DNA of 64,000 nucleotides from positions 124,001 to 188,000 of the forward strand of contig JALHOL010000009.1 of the NCBI GenBank assembly GCA_022843025.1, given 5' to 3'. The notes under the pieces are model-generated. The model saw nothing but the letters and a program-made list of their open reading frames with translations, had not been told where the DNA came from and searched no databases. This document shows, piece by piece, positions 46,373-55,001 of this stretch. The stretch comes from Paracoccaceae bacterium (GTDB lineage Bacteria > Pseudomonadota > Alphaproteobacteria > Rhodobacterales > Rhodobacteraceae). A program made the position numbers and the translations under genes. Each line of letters opens with the position of its first letter. Position 1 is the first letter of the stretch.

Positions 46373-48808
46373 TCAGGCCTTGATGCGCGCGCCTTCGGGA
46401 TCGACCAGTGGACCGAGCGCGAGGGTGGCGGGAAGGGCATCCCCGGCGACCACAAGCTGATAGCTGCCAGAGGTGAGCCAATCATCGGCCACGCCATCGG
46501 CGTTGCGGATATAGCCGTAGCCGATGCTTTGCCCCAGCGTGTAGCCGTAACCGCCAGAGGTGAGATACCCCACCGGCTGGCCATCGCGCAGGATGGTTTC
46601 GCGGCCCACCAGCACGGCATCAGGATCGGCCAGCGTGAAGCCTGCAAAGCGTTTGGTCAGCGGCTTGCCCTGCACGCCCTCTAACGCGGCGCGGCCCATG
46701 AAGGGGGTGTTGGCCTTGAGCTTGACCGCCCAGCCAAGGCCCGCTTCGAACGGCGTATCGTTGGGGGTGATGTCGGAGGACCAGGCGCGGTAGCCCTTTT
46801 CCAGCCGCAGGGATTCCAGCGCGCGATAGCCCACGGGGCGGATATCCGCGCCGCCTGCCGCCATCAGCGCATCAAAGACCGCGCCGGTTTGGGCGAGGGG
46901 GGTGTGAAGCTCCCATCCCAGTTCACCAACGTAGGTGACGCGCAGAGCGCGGACCTTTGCCCCGGCGATAGCGATGTCGCGGACATGGCCGAAGGGGAAG
47001 GCGCTGTTGGAGACATCGGCATCGGTGACCTTGGCAAGAACGTTGCGCGCCAGCGGCCCCATGAGCGAGAGGGTGCCCCAATCTTCGGTCACGTCTGTCA
47101 GGGTGCAGCCGGTGGCGGGCAGGTGGTCGGCGATCCAGGCAAGGTCATGGGTGCGGAATCCGGTGCCGGTGACGATGTAGAAATGATCGTCGGAGAGGCG
47201 GGCGACAGTCAGATCGGCCTCGATCCCGCCACGGGTGTTGAGAAGCTGGGTATAGGTCAGGCGGCCCACATCGCGGGCGACGCGGTTGGCGCAGATCCAT
47301 TCCAGCGCCTCGGCGGCCTTTGGCCCTTTGAGTTCGTATTTGGCAAAGGAGGATTGGTCGAAGATGCCAACCTTTTCGCGCACATGGGCATGTTCCTGCC
47401 CCACGGGCGCGAACCAGTTCTGGCGGCCCATACTATAGACGTCGTGGGGTTCCATTCCCTGTTGGGCGAACCAGTTCGGGCGTTCCCAGCCGAGTTTGGA
47501 CCCGAAAACGGCGCGGTGCTCTTTCAGCCTGTCATAGAGGGGTGACGTGATGCGGGGGCGGCCGCTGGTATATTCCTCATGCGGGAAGCCGATGGTGTAG
47601 TGTTTTCCGTACGCCTCCATCGTGCGGTCAAAGACCCAGTCGCGGTCGCGGTGCAGACCGGAGAAACGGCGGATGTCGACGACCCAGAGGTCGAGCGGAG
47701 CCTCATCCCGCATGACCCATTCGGCCAGCACCCAGCCCGCGCCGCCGCCCGAGGCGATACCAAAGGCATTGAAGCCTGCGCCGACATACATATTCGCGCA
47801 TTCCGGGGCGGGACCGAGGATGAAGTTGCCGTCAGGGGTGAAGCTTTCGGCGCCGTTGATCATCTGCTTCACGCCCGTGTTTTCCAGCGCAGGGACTCGG
47901 GCGATGGCCTGTTCGAGGTGTTGGCTGAAATGGTCGTAATCATCATCAAACAGGCGGAATTCCCAGTTCTTGGGGATATCGCCCCTGACCCATCCTTGCG
48001 GGTTGGGTTCATAGCCGCCCATGACCAGACCGCCGACTTCTTCCTTGAAATAGGTGCGGCGGTCAGGGTCGCGCAGGGTGGGCGCGTCGGGAGAGAGGCC
48101 GTCGATTTTCTCGGTGATGATGTATTGGTGTTTGACGGGTTGCAGGGGGACATTGATCCCGGCCATGGCCCCAATCTCCCGCGCCCACATGCCGCCGCAG
48201 TTAACGACTTTTTCGCAGGTGATCGTGCCTTGATTGGTGTGGACAGCGGTGATGCGGCGGCCGTCCATGGCAAAGCCCGTGACAGTGACGCCTTCATGCA
48301 GTTTCGCCCCGTGCATCCGCGCGCCCTTGGCGAGGGATTGGGTGATGTCTGACGGGCTCGCCTGCCCGTCGGTGGGCAGCCAGCTTGCGCCGACCAGATC
48401 GGATGTGTCCATCAGGGGCCACATGCGTTTCACCTCATCGGGGGAGACGAGGTGCATCTCCATCCCGAAAGAGCGGGCGGTGGTGGCGAGGCGGCGGTAT
48501 TCGGTCCAGCGGTCGGGGTTGGTGGCAAGGCGCAGGCAGCCCGTCATCTTCCACCCGGTATCAAGGCCCGTCTCTGCGGCGAGGCCCTTGTAGAGGTCGA
48601 CCGAGTATTTCAGCACCTTGGTGATCGAGGCGGAGGCGCGAAGCTGACCCACGAGCCCCGCCGCGTGCCAGGTGGAGCCGGAGGTGATCTGACCCTGTTC
48701 CAGCAGGATCACATCGGCCTTGTGGTCGCGCGCCAGATGATAGGCGGTGGAACAGCCGATGATGCCGCCGCCGATGACGACGATCTGGGCATGGGTGGGG
48801 ATGGTCAT
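46373..48808 (-). CDS. Dimethylglycine/sarcosine dehydrogenase-like flavoprotein with GcvT domain
   Basis: This 811-residue enzyme probably removes a methyl group from an N-methylated amine, passing it to tetrahydrofolate. The FAD domain begins IVVIGGGIIGCSTAYHLA; His48 in GSTWHAAGL is the residue that covalently holds FAD in relatives. FAD-enzyme motifs continue to GFNAFGIASGGGAGWVL near residue 350. The C-terminal half is a GcvT-like folate-binding domain (VGIFDQSSFAKYELKG, YVGELGWELH, KGYRAWSSDITPNDTP). ATG 48808 overlaps the kinase stop as ATGA. The operon with a betaine-type importer supports a quaternary-amine derivative as substrate. Confidence 0.88.
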   Translation of the reverse strand: MTIPTHAQIVVIGGGIIGCSTAYHLARDHKADVILLEQGQITSGSTWHAAGLVGQLRASASITKVLKYSVDLYKGLAAETGLDTGWKMTGCLRLATNPDRWTEYRRLATTARSFGMEMHLVSPDEVKRMWPLMDTSDLVGASWLPTDGQASPSDITQSLAKGARMHGAKLHEGVTVTGFAMDGRRITAVHTNQGTITCEKVVNCGGMWAREIGAMAGINVPLQPVKHQYIITEKIDGLSPDAPTLRDPDRRTYFKEEVGGLVMGGYEPNPQGWVRGDIPKNWEFRLFDDDYDHFSQHLEQAIARVPALENTGVKQMINGAESFTPDGNFILGPAPECANMYVGAGFNAFGIASGGGAGWVLAEWVMRDEAPLDLWVVDIRRFSGLHRDRDWVFDRTMEAYGKHYTIGFPHEEYTSGRPRITSPLYDRLKEHRAVFGSKLGWERPNWFAQQGMEPHDVYSMGRQNWFAPVGQEHAHVREKVGIFDQSSFAKYELKGPKAAEALEWICANRVARDVGRLTYTQLLNTRGGIEADLTVARLSDDHFYIVTGTGFRTHDLAWIADHLPATGCTLTDVTEDWGTLSLMGPLARNVLAKVTDADVSNSAFPFGHVRDIAIAGAKVRALRVTYVGELGWELHTPLAQTGAVFDALMAAGGADIRPVGYRALESLRLEKGYRAWSSDITPNDTPFEAGLGWAVKLKANTPFMGRAALEGVQGKPLTKRFAGFTLADPDAVLVGRETILRDGQPVGYLTSGGYGYTLGQSIGYGYIRNADGVADDWLTSGSYQLVVAGDALPATLALGPLVDPEGARIKA

Positions 48809-49683
48809 TTTTTGCGTCCGTGCAGGGAATTGTATTGGGTCAGCGCCGCGTCGAGCTTGGCCAGGTTTTCGCGGGCGTAGGATTTGTAATCCGCGCCGGG
48901 GGCGGCGAGGTGGAGGTCCGAGATCATGGCCCACATCGCCTCACGCAGGAGGCTGGTGCATTGCATGGCATCAAAGGCGCGGCGCAGGGGGGCATCGGGG
49001 AGACTGCCGAAATAGGCGGTGAGCAGGCGGTCGGTTTCATCTGGCGTCATCCCGGCGTTCGAGGCAGCCCCGGCAAGATCGAACAGCGCGGTGCCGAAGC
49101 CTGCATATTCATAGTCGATCAGCCAGAGGCGGGTGCCGTCATCGAGGAAATTGGCGGGCAGCAGATCATGGTGGCCAAAGATCAGGGGAAGGGGGATCTG
49201 GGCCTGTTCCAGTTCGGTGCAGAGGTCCAGCAGCGCGGGCAGATCGGGGGTGAAGGGGCTGTTGCCCGCGCGCAGGGTGCGGGCATAGTCACGGATCACG
49301 TGAAAGGGCCAGAAGAGGAAGGCCGCGCCTTGGATATGGGCGGCCATGTCGTGGTGAAAGCGGCGCAGCAGATCGCCCACCCGTTCCGGGTTTGCCCGCA
49401 GGTCATCGGGGCCCCAGGTGCGGGCGTTCAGGTATTCGACAACCGTCACGCCCGGGGCGGCATATTCCACGGCGGGGCCGAAGCCTGCGGCATGGGCGGC
49501 GCGGGCGGTCATCACCTCACGCGCGCGGTCGACATGGTGGAAGGGGAAGTCGCGCCCGAAGCGGACGACATGGACACCCGCCGCATCGGTCACTTTCCAG
49601 CTTTCGTTGGACAGGCCCCCCAGCAGGGGTTCGGCGGTGATGTCACCCTGCCATGGCAGGGCGCGCAGGGTGGCGGGGATCAT
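48805..49683 (-). CDS. Choline-kinase-like phosphotransferase
   Basis: This 292-residue kinase has LLGGLSNESWKVTDAAG in the nucleotide-binding lobe, the catalytic loop FGHHDLLPANFL (His-Asp with downstream Asn) and the metal-binding WLIDYEYAG. These match choline/ethanolamine and LicA-like kinases. ATG 49683 overlaps the permease stop as ATGA and its own stop overlaps the flavoprotein start, so it is tightly embedded in the importer operon. It would phosphorylate the imported amino alcohol or its product. Confidence 0.87.
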   Translation of the reverse strand: MIPATLRALPWQGDITAEPLLGGLSNESWKVTDAAGVHVVRFGRDFPFHHVDRAREVMTARAAHAAGFGPAVEYAAPGVTVVEYLNARTWGPDDLRANPERVGDLLRRFHHDMAAHIQGAAFLFWPFHVIRDYARTLRAGNSPFTPDLPALLDLCTELEQAQIPLPLIFGHHDLLPANFLDDGTRLWLIDYEYAGFGTALFDLAGAASNAGMTPDETDRLLTAYFGSLPDAPLRRAFDAMQCTSLLREAMWAMISDLHLAAPGADYKSYARENLAKLDAALTQYNSLHGRKK

Positions 49684-51677
49684 ATATGCCCTCCAAGCCC
49701 CAGCTTGGCGCGCTGCGCCTCGGCCGCGGCGTGGATCAGGCGGTCGGCGATGATGGCGATGAAGGCGATGGCAAGGCCTGCGACAAGGCCGTTGCCGGGA
49801 TTGGCCTTGGTCAGCGCCATATAGACATCCTGCCCAAGGTCGCGGGTGCCGACGAGGGCGGTAATCACCAGCATGGCGAGGGCGAACATGATCGTCTGGT
49901 TCAGGCCCAGCAGAATTTCCGGCAGGGCAAGGCGCAGGCGGATGCGGGTGAGGATCTGCCAATCGGTGCAGCCCATGGCGCGGCCTGCCTCGATCAGCCT
50001 TGGGTCGACGGATTGCAGGCCAAGGACGGTGTAGCGGATGGAGGCGACAACGGCGTAGGCCACCACGGCGATCAGGGCGGTGAAGTCGCCCACGCGGAAC
50101 AGCATGACCACGGGCATGAGATAGACAAAGGAGGGCAGGGTTTGCAGCGTGTCGATGATGGCGCGGGTGATGGTCCAGGCCCGGTCACGGTCGGCCACGG
50201 CGATGGCGATGGGCAGGCCGATGGCCATGGCGATCAGGCTGGCGATGCCGCAGAGATAGACGGTGATCATCGCCTTTTCCCATTGCCCGGTGGCGGCGAT
50301 CAGGAAGGACAGGCTGGCGGTCAGCAGGCCCAGCCGCCAGCCGCCCAGACGCCAGCCCGCAAGGCCAAGCATTGCAACAACCGCCACCCATGGTAGCGAC
50401 AGCATGAAGCGTTTGACGGGGATCAAGAGGCCCAGAAGGACAGCGTTCTTGATCGCCTCTAGCGTGTCAAAGAAGGTGATGTTGATCCATTCCACGGCTG
50501 CCGCCCAGAACGGGCTGGTCGTCAGGCGGGCGCTTTCGGGATAGGTCTGGATGGCGGGGATCAGCATGCCCAGCAGGGTGGTGGCGAGGATGAGGGCAAG
50601 GGCTGCGGCAAGATAGGGGTGGCGCTGGATCAGGCTGCCCTGAGGGATGGCGGCGCGGTTGCGCCGGGCCAGTGCCTGCGACAGCCGGTCAAGCGTTATG
50701 GCCAGCGCGACGATGGCAAGCCCCGCCTCTAGCCCCGCGCCGAAATCGAGGCGGCGCAGCGCGTTGAGCACATCAAAGCCAAGCCCGCCCGCGCCGATCA
50801 TCGAGGCGATGATGACCATGTTGAGCGATTGCATGATCACCTGATTGACCCCAACCAACAGCGGTTCGCGCGCCGATGGCACCAGCACGCGCCATGTCAT
50901 CTGCCGGTCGGTGCAGCCCACCATGCGGCCAAGATCGTGAATTTCGGACGGCACCCGTTGCAGGGCCAGTGTGGTGATGCGGATCATCGGCGGCATGGCA
51001 TAGATCAGCGTGGCCACGATGGCCGCCGTGGGGCCGAAGCCGAACAGGATCAGGATGGGCACCAGATAGGCAAAGACCGGCATGGTCTGCATGAGATCGA
51101 GAAACGGTTTCATCGCGCGGTCAAGCCACGGCCTGCGGGCGGCGGCGATGCCGAGGAACAGCCCGCCCGCCACGCCCAAAGGTACGGCCACGATGATGGA
51201 TGACAACGTGACCATCGCGCTTTGCCATTGGCCGAAGACGGCGATGAAGGTCATGCAGGCGGCAACGGTCAGCGCCAACGGGATGCCCCCGGCATAAAGC
51301 CCGATCAGCGCCAGAAGCCCGACCACCGCCACCCAAGGGAGCGGCGGCCACAGTTGGATAGCGCTGGACCCTTCGCCGGACAAAAGGCCGGTGGCCAGCA
51401 GGGCCAGCGTGGCGCGATAGGGCAGGTCGATCACGTCTGCGATCAGGCGGGTGATGTCGGCAAAGGCGATGGGGCCGATGGCGGCCTCTTTCACCAGCCA
51501 GTTTATCGCGCCGCCAATCCATCGCGCGGCGGGGATTTGCAGCGCCTTGGGGTATTCAAAGGCGAAGGGGGCCACGGTCTGCCCCCAGAGCCAGAGGATC
51601 GCGGCCAGCGACAACGCGATACCCCAGATCAGGCGGGGTGAGGCGGTGGCATAAATGGGGGCGGGAAGGGCGGTCAT
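49680..51677 (-). CDS. Betaine/choline-type ABC importer permease, tandem duplicated
   Basis: This 665-residue inner-membrane protein contains two ProW-like permease domains in one chain. The first spans about residues 130-340, with DLMQTMPVFAYLVPILILFG and EIHDLGRMVGCTDRQMTWRVLVP; the second spans about 430-650, with DTLQTLPSFVYLMPVVMLF and RLIEAGRAMGCTDWQILTRIRLR. The repeated EAA-type loops GC TD-Q are matched in both. ProW of E. coli has a single permease domain, so here a heterodimer is fused. It overlaps the ATPase gene by four bases. Confidence 0.88.
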   Translation of the reverse strand: MTALPAPIYATASPRLIWGIALSLAAILWLWGQTVAPFAFEYPKALQIPAARWIGGAINWLVKEAAIGPIAFADITRLIADVIDLPYRATLALLATGLLSGEGSSAIQLWPPLPWVAVVGLLALIGLYAGGIPLALTVAACMTFIAVFGQWQSAMVTLSSIIVAVPLGVAGGLFLGIAAARRPWLDRAMKPFLDLMQTMPVFAYLVPILILFGFGPTAAIVATLIYAMPPMIRITTLALQRVPSEIHDLGRMVGCTDRQMTWRVLVPSAREPLLVGVNQVIMQSLNMVIIASMIGAGGLGFDVLNALRRLDFGAGLEAGLAIVALAITLDRLSQALARRNRAAIPQGSLIQRHPYLAAALALILATTLLGMLIPAIQTYPESARLTTSPFWAAAVEWINITFFDTLEAIKNAVLLGLLIPVKRFMLSLPWVAVVAMLGLAGWRLGGWRLGLLTASLSFLIAATGQWEKAMITVYLCGIASLIAMAIGLPIAIAVADRDRAWTITRAIIDTLQTLPSFVYLMPVVMLFRVGDFTALIAVVAYAVVASIRYTVLGLQSVDPRLIEAGRAMGCTDWQILTRIRLRLALPEILLGLNQTIMFALAMLVITALVGTRDLGQDVYMALTKANPGNGLVAGLAIAFIAIIADRLIHAAAEAQRAKLGLGGHI

Positions 51678-52699
51678 CCCGCGCCGCCCAGAATCAGGCG
51701 GACCACATCTTCGCGCCGCAGGGACCCGGTGACGCGGCCATCGGCATCTGTCACGGCCAGCACATCGGCCCCGTTCAGAAAGGCGGTGCCTGCCTCGGCC
51801 ACGGTGGCGCGGGCAGGGATGCGGGGAGCGTCAGAGGCGGGCGCGTCAGGATGGGCCAGCGAGGCCACACGCACGGCTTTGGCCTTTGGGACGGCGCGGG
51901 TGAATTCGCGCACGTAATCCGTGGCCGGGTGAAGGACGAGGTCTTCGGGCGTGCCGATCTGTTCGATCAACCCGTCCTTCATGATGGCGATGCGGTCGGC
52001 CAGACGGATCGCTTCGTCGAAATCATGGGTGATGAAGACGATGGTTTTCCGCAGCGCCGATTGCAGGCGCAGGAATTCATCCTGCAATTCGCGCCGGATC
52101 AGCGGATCAAGCGCAGAAAAGGGTTCGTCCAGAAACCACAATTCCGGCTCCACCGCCAAGGATCGGGCGATGCCCACCCTTTGCTGCTGGCCACCGGACA
52201 ACTGACGCGGGTAGCTGGTTTCGCGGCCGGACAGGCCAACAAGGGTGATGATTTCGCGCGCCCGTGCCTCGCGCTTGGCGCGGTCGATGCCCTGCACCTC
52301 CAGCGGGAAGGCCACGTTTTCCAGCACGGTCAGATGCGGCAGCAGGGCAAAGTGCTGAAACACCATGCCCATCTTGTGCCGCCGAAGTTCGATCATTTCG
52401 GCATCTGACGCGGCCAGAAGGTTCTGGCCGTTGAAAAGAATTTCGCCCGCCGTGGGTTCGATCAGACGGGACAAGCAGCGCACCAGCGTGGATTTGCCCG
52501 ATCCGGACAGGCCCATGATGACGAAAATCTCACCATTCCGGACAGACAGGTCTACGGCGCGCACAGCAGGTACCAGCCCGGCCGACAAGAGCCGTTCCAG
52601 CGACGGGTCACGCCCGAGCCCGGCAAAGGCCTCATGCGCGCGGGCCCCGAACACTTTCCAGACGTTGCGGCAGACGAGTTTTTCGGTGGCGTCGGTCAT
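51674..52699 (-). CDS. Betaine/choline-type ABC importer ATPase (ProV-like)
   Basis: This 341-residue ATPase has Walker A GLSGSGKS at residues 63-70, signature LSGGQQQRVGIARSL, Walker B LWFLDEPFSALD and switch FITHDFDEA, all intact. A C-terminal CBS-like regulatory part contains VADAGTAFLNGADVLAVTDADGRVTGSL. The N-terminal segment NVWKVFGARAHEAF matches ProV. I prefer ATG 52699; the frame continues to GTG 52750, but that codon lies in the hairpin at 52740-52763. The gene follows the binding-protein gene across the hairpin. Confidence 0.88.
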   Translation of the reverse strand: MTDATEKLVCRNVWKVFGARAHEAFAGLGRDPSLERLLSAGLVPAVRAVDLSVRNGEIFVIMGLSGSGKSTLVRCLSRLIEPTAGEILFNGQNLLAASDAEMIELRRHKMGMVFQHFALLPHLTVLENVAFPLEVQGIDRAKREARAREIITLVGLSGRETSYPRQLSGGQQQRVGIARSLAVEPELWFLDEPFSALDPLIRRELQDEFLRLQSALRKTIVFITHDFDEAIRLADRIAIMKDGLIEQIGTPEDLVLHPATDYVREFTRAVPKAKAVRVASLAHPDAPASDAPRIPARATVAEAGTAFLNGADVLAVTDADGRVTGSLRREDVVRLILGGAG

Positions 52700-52739
52700 T
52701 GGCAAGGAGGCCGGTCCTTCGGAGCAAGGCAGGACATCA

Positions 52740-52763
52740 GGGGCGGCCACAGCGGGCCGCCCC
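52740..52763 (-). terminator. Intercistronic hairpin between binding protein and ATPase genes
   Basis: GGGGCGGCC (52740-52748) pairs with GGCCGCCCC (52755-52763), loop of six. It lies between the binding-protein stop (52780) and the ATPase start (52699). Such hairpins usually stabilise or partly terminate the transcript, giving more binding protein than ATPase. Confidence 0.75.
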
Positions 52764-52779
52764 TTCGATGGGTCGCGGT

Positions 52780-53751
52780 TTACTTGGCGATCCAGGTGCT
52801 CCAGCGGGCCTCATTCGCGGCCATCCAATCGGCGACGACGGCCTCAATAGCTTTGCCGTTCAGGTCCACCTCGGTGATCATCAGACCCATTTCCTTGTTG
52901 TCGAGCGTGAAGGCCTGAATGGCCTTGTGCGCGCCGGGCCATTTGTCCTTGAGCCCGACCCAGCCCGCCTTCCAGATTTCGCCGAAGGGTTTGCCGCAGT
53001 CATAGGCGGCGTCGGGGTTCAGGCCGACCGCCGGATCGGTATAGCATTCGGGCGTGTAGGGCGGGAATTCGACGAACTCGCCTTCGAATTTGGCAGGGGC
53101 CCAATGCGGATCATAGATCCACAGGATGATGGGGGCCTTGCGCTGATAGGCGCTTTCCAGTTCGGCAAAGAGGGCGGCATCGGTGCCAGCATGGATCACT
53201 TCGAACGGCAGGTCGAGCGCGGCGATGCGTTCCTCATCATAGCCGCCCCAGGTGACGGGGCCGCCCAGATAGCGCCCCTTTGGGGCGGTTTCGGCGGTGG
53301 CAAAAGCCTCGGCGCAGGCTGGTTCCTTCAGCGCTTCCCAATTGGGAAGGCCGGGGCAAAGCTCTTTCATATAGGTGGGATACCACCATTCTTCCTTGGC
53401 CTTCATGCCCGTCGGGCCGAAGTTTTCGGTGTTGCCGGTGGCGACAGAGGCATCCAGCGCCTCGCGCGCGGTGGTGTCCCACAGCTCCATGGCGACATGG
53501 AGATCGCCGGATTCGAGGCCGGGGAATTGCGCCAGATAATCGGCCTGCACGTATTCAACGCTGTAGCCGGCTTTCTTCAGCACCTCGCCCATCAATTGGG
53601 TGGTGATCAGCTGACCGGTCCAGTCATGCAGGGTGAGCTTGATCGGGTCGGGCGATTCCTGGGCGGCGGCGGTGAAGGCGGTGGTGGCCGCGATCAGGGT
53701 GGCAAGGCCAAAGGGGCGGAAACCGGACAGCAACGGTGTGGAACGGCGCAT
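52780..53751 (-). CDS. Betaine/choline-type ABC importer binding protein (ProX/OpuAC-like)
   Basis: This 323-residue periplasmic protein has a signal peptide (MRRSTPLLSGFRPFGLATLIA to AAAQESP). Mature motifs include LHDWTGQLITTQLMGEVLKKAGY, GDLHVAMELWDT, EEWWYPTYM, and late APIILWIYDPHWAPAKFEG, in which Trp and Tyr can build the aromatic cage for quaternary amines. ATG 53751 has GGGAG upstream. It is the first gene of the leftward operon, divergent from the DeoR regulator. Ligand identity (choline, betaine or similar) cannot be fixed. Confidence 0.87.
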   Translation of the reverse strand: MRRSTPLLSGFRPFGLATLIAATTAFTAAAQESPDPIKLTLHDWTGQLITTQLMGEVLKKAGYSVEYVQADYLAQFPGLESGDLHVAMELWDTTAREALDASVATGNTENFGPTGMKAKEEWWYPTYMKELCPGLPNWEALKEPACAEAFATAETAPKGRYLGGPVTWGGYDEERIAALDLPFEVIHAGTDAALFAELESAYQRKAPIILWIYDPHWAPAKFEGEFVEFPPYTPECYTDPAVGLNPDAAYDCGKPFGEIWKAGWVGLKDKWPGAHKAIQAFTLDNKEMGLMITEVDLNGKAIEAVVADWMAANEARWSTWIAK

Positions 53752-53978
53752 CGTGAACTCCCTGCGATTGATTTTTTGGGGCAGTTGTCCGGGCGGCGCG
53801 GGCCGGGCCGGGATATCGCTTGACCCAAGGTTACGCGAAGGGGTCGGCAAGCTGTCAAATGGAATCTGACGGGGTTTGGAATTTTGGTGACCGGGTTCTT
53901 GGCGATAGCTGATGGATCGGGCATGTTGTCCACAGAAAGCGGTCAGGATCGGCTGCGGGATGCGGTGATCGGGGTGTC

Positions 53979-54734
53979 ATGGTTTCACGGCGGCGGGCAG
54001 AATTGTTGAAGCTGCTGGATGGGCGCGGGATGCTGCCTATCGCGGAAGTGGCTGAAAGACTGGGCATTTCGGCCGAAACGGCGCGGCGCGATATCCGCGC
54101 GCTGGTCGATGCGGGATCGGCGGTGCGCAGCCATGGAGCGGTGGGGCTGGCCGGGCAGACGGGCGAGGCGCCCTTCGACAGGCGGATGCGCGAAAATGCG
54201 GCGGCAAAGCGGGCGATCGCGCGGGCCGTGGCGGCAGGGATCGGCGATGGCGCATCGGTGATGCTGGATACCGGCACGACCACAAGCTTCATCGCGCGGG
54301 AGTTACTGCGGCACCGGCGGCTGACAGTGGTGACAAACTCATCCGACATCGCGCGCATTCTGGCCACGGTGAACGGCAATCGCGTCTACATGGCGGGGGG
54401 CGAGTTGCGCCGGGATTCCGGGGCCGCGCTTGGGGCTTCGGCTTTGGAGTTCATCGGACGGTTTTCGGTGGAACATGCGGTGATTTCGGCCGGCGCGGTG
54501 GATACGGGCGGGGTGATGGATTTCGATTTGCAGGAGGCGGAATTCGCCCGCGCCGTTCTGGCCTGTGGCGCAAGGCGGATCGTGGCCACGGATGCCACGA
54601 AATTCGGGCGGCGGGGGGTCATCCGGGTGACGGATTTCGTCCAAGTCGATGTGCTGGTGACCGACCGCGCCCCGCCCGATGATCTGGCTGCGGCGATAAA
54701 GGCTGCGGGCGGTCAGGTGATGACTGTGGGCTGA
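53979..54734 (+). CDS. DeoR-family transcriptional regulator of the amine cluster
   Basis: This 251-residue regulator has the DeoR winged helix (RRAELLKLLDGRGMLPIAEV and GISAETARRDIRALVDAG) and the hinge RSHGAVGL. The effector domain shows LDTGTTTSFIARELL, VTNSSDIARIL, GGELRRDSGAALG and TDATKFGRRGVIRV. Regulators of this family sense phosphorylated small molecules, which fits a cluster with two kinases. It is divergent from the binding-protein gene with a 227-base intergenic region, and likely controls that operon. Confidence 0.87.
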   Translation: MVSRRRAELLKLLDGRGMLPIAEVAERLGISAETARRDIRALVDAGSAVRSHGAVGLAGQTGEAPFDRRMRENAAAKRAIARAVAAGIGDGASVMLDTGTTTSFIARELLRHRRLTVVTNSSDIARILATVNGNRVYMAGGELRRDSGAALGASALEFIGRFSVEHAVISAGAVDTGGVMDFDLQEAEFARAVLACGARRIVATDATKFGRRGVIRVTDFVQVDVLVTDRAPPDDLAAAIKAAGGQVMTVG

Positions 54735-54958
54735 ACGAAGGCACGGGAACGGGGGCCAGCTTTAGCTGCGGCGCCGATGTCGGATCGTTGGCATTTGGGT
54801 GCAGAGACGGGGACGCGGATGCTCGGGTTCTCAGATGAGGGCACTTAGAAAGGGGTGCGCGAAGTTGACCGGCCCACTGGAAGGCTGAGGCAGCTTTCGC
54901 GTGGCACTGGCCACGTGCGCGTTTCCCGCGGCGGGCAGGCGATCGGAGCGTGATAAGC

Positions 54959-54985
54959 GCGACGGGCGGCAGGGCAGCCCGTCGC
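54959..54985 (-). terminator. Hairpin downstream of the chemoreceptor gene
   Basis: GCGACGGGC (54959-54967) pairs with GCCCGTCGC (54977-54985), loop of nine. It starts 16 bases beyond the chemoreceptor stop codon. The rest of the 54735-55001 gap contains no supportable gene. Confidence 0.68.
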
Positions 54986-55001
54986 GGCATCAGGTGGCGG
55001 G

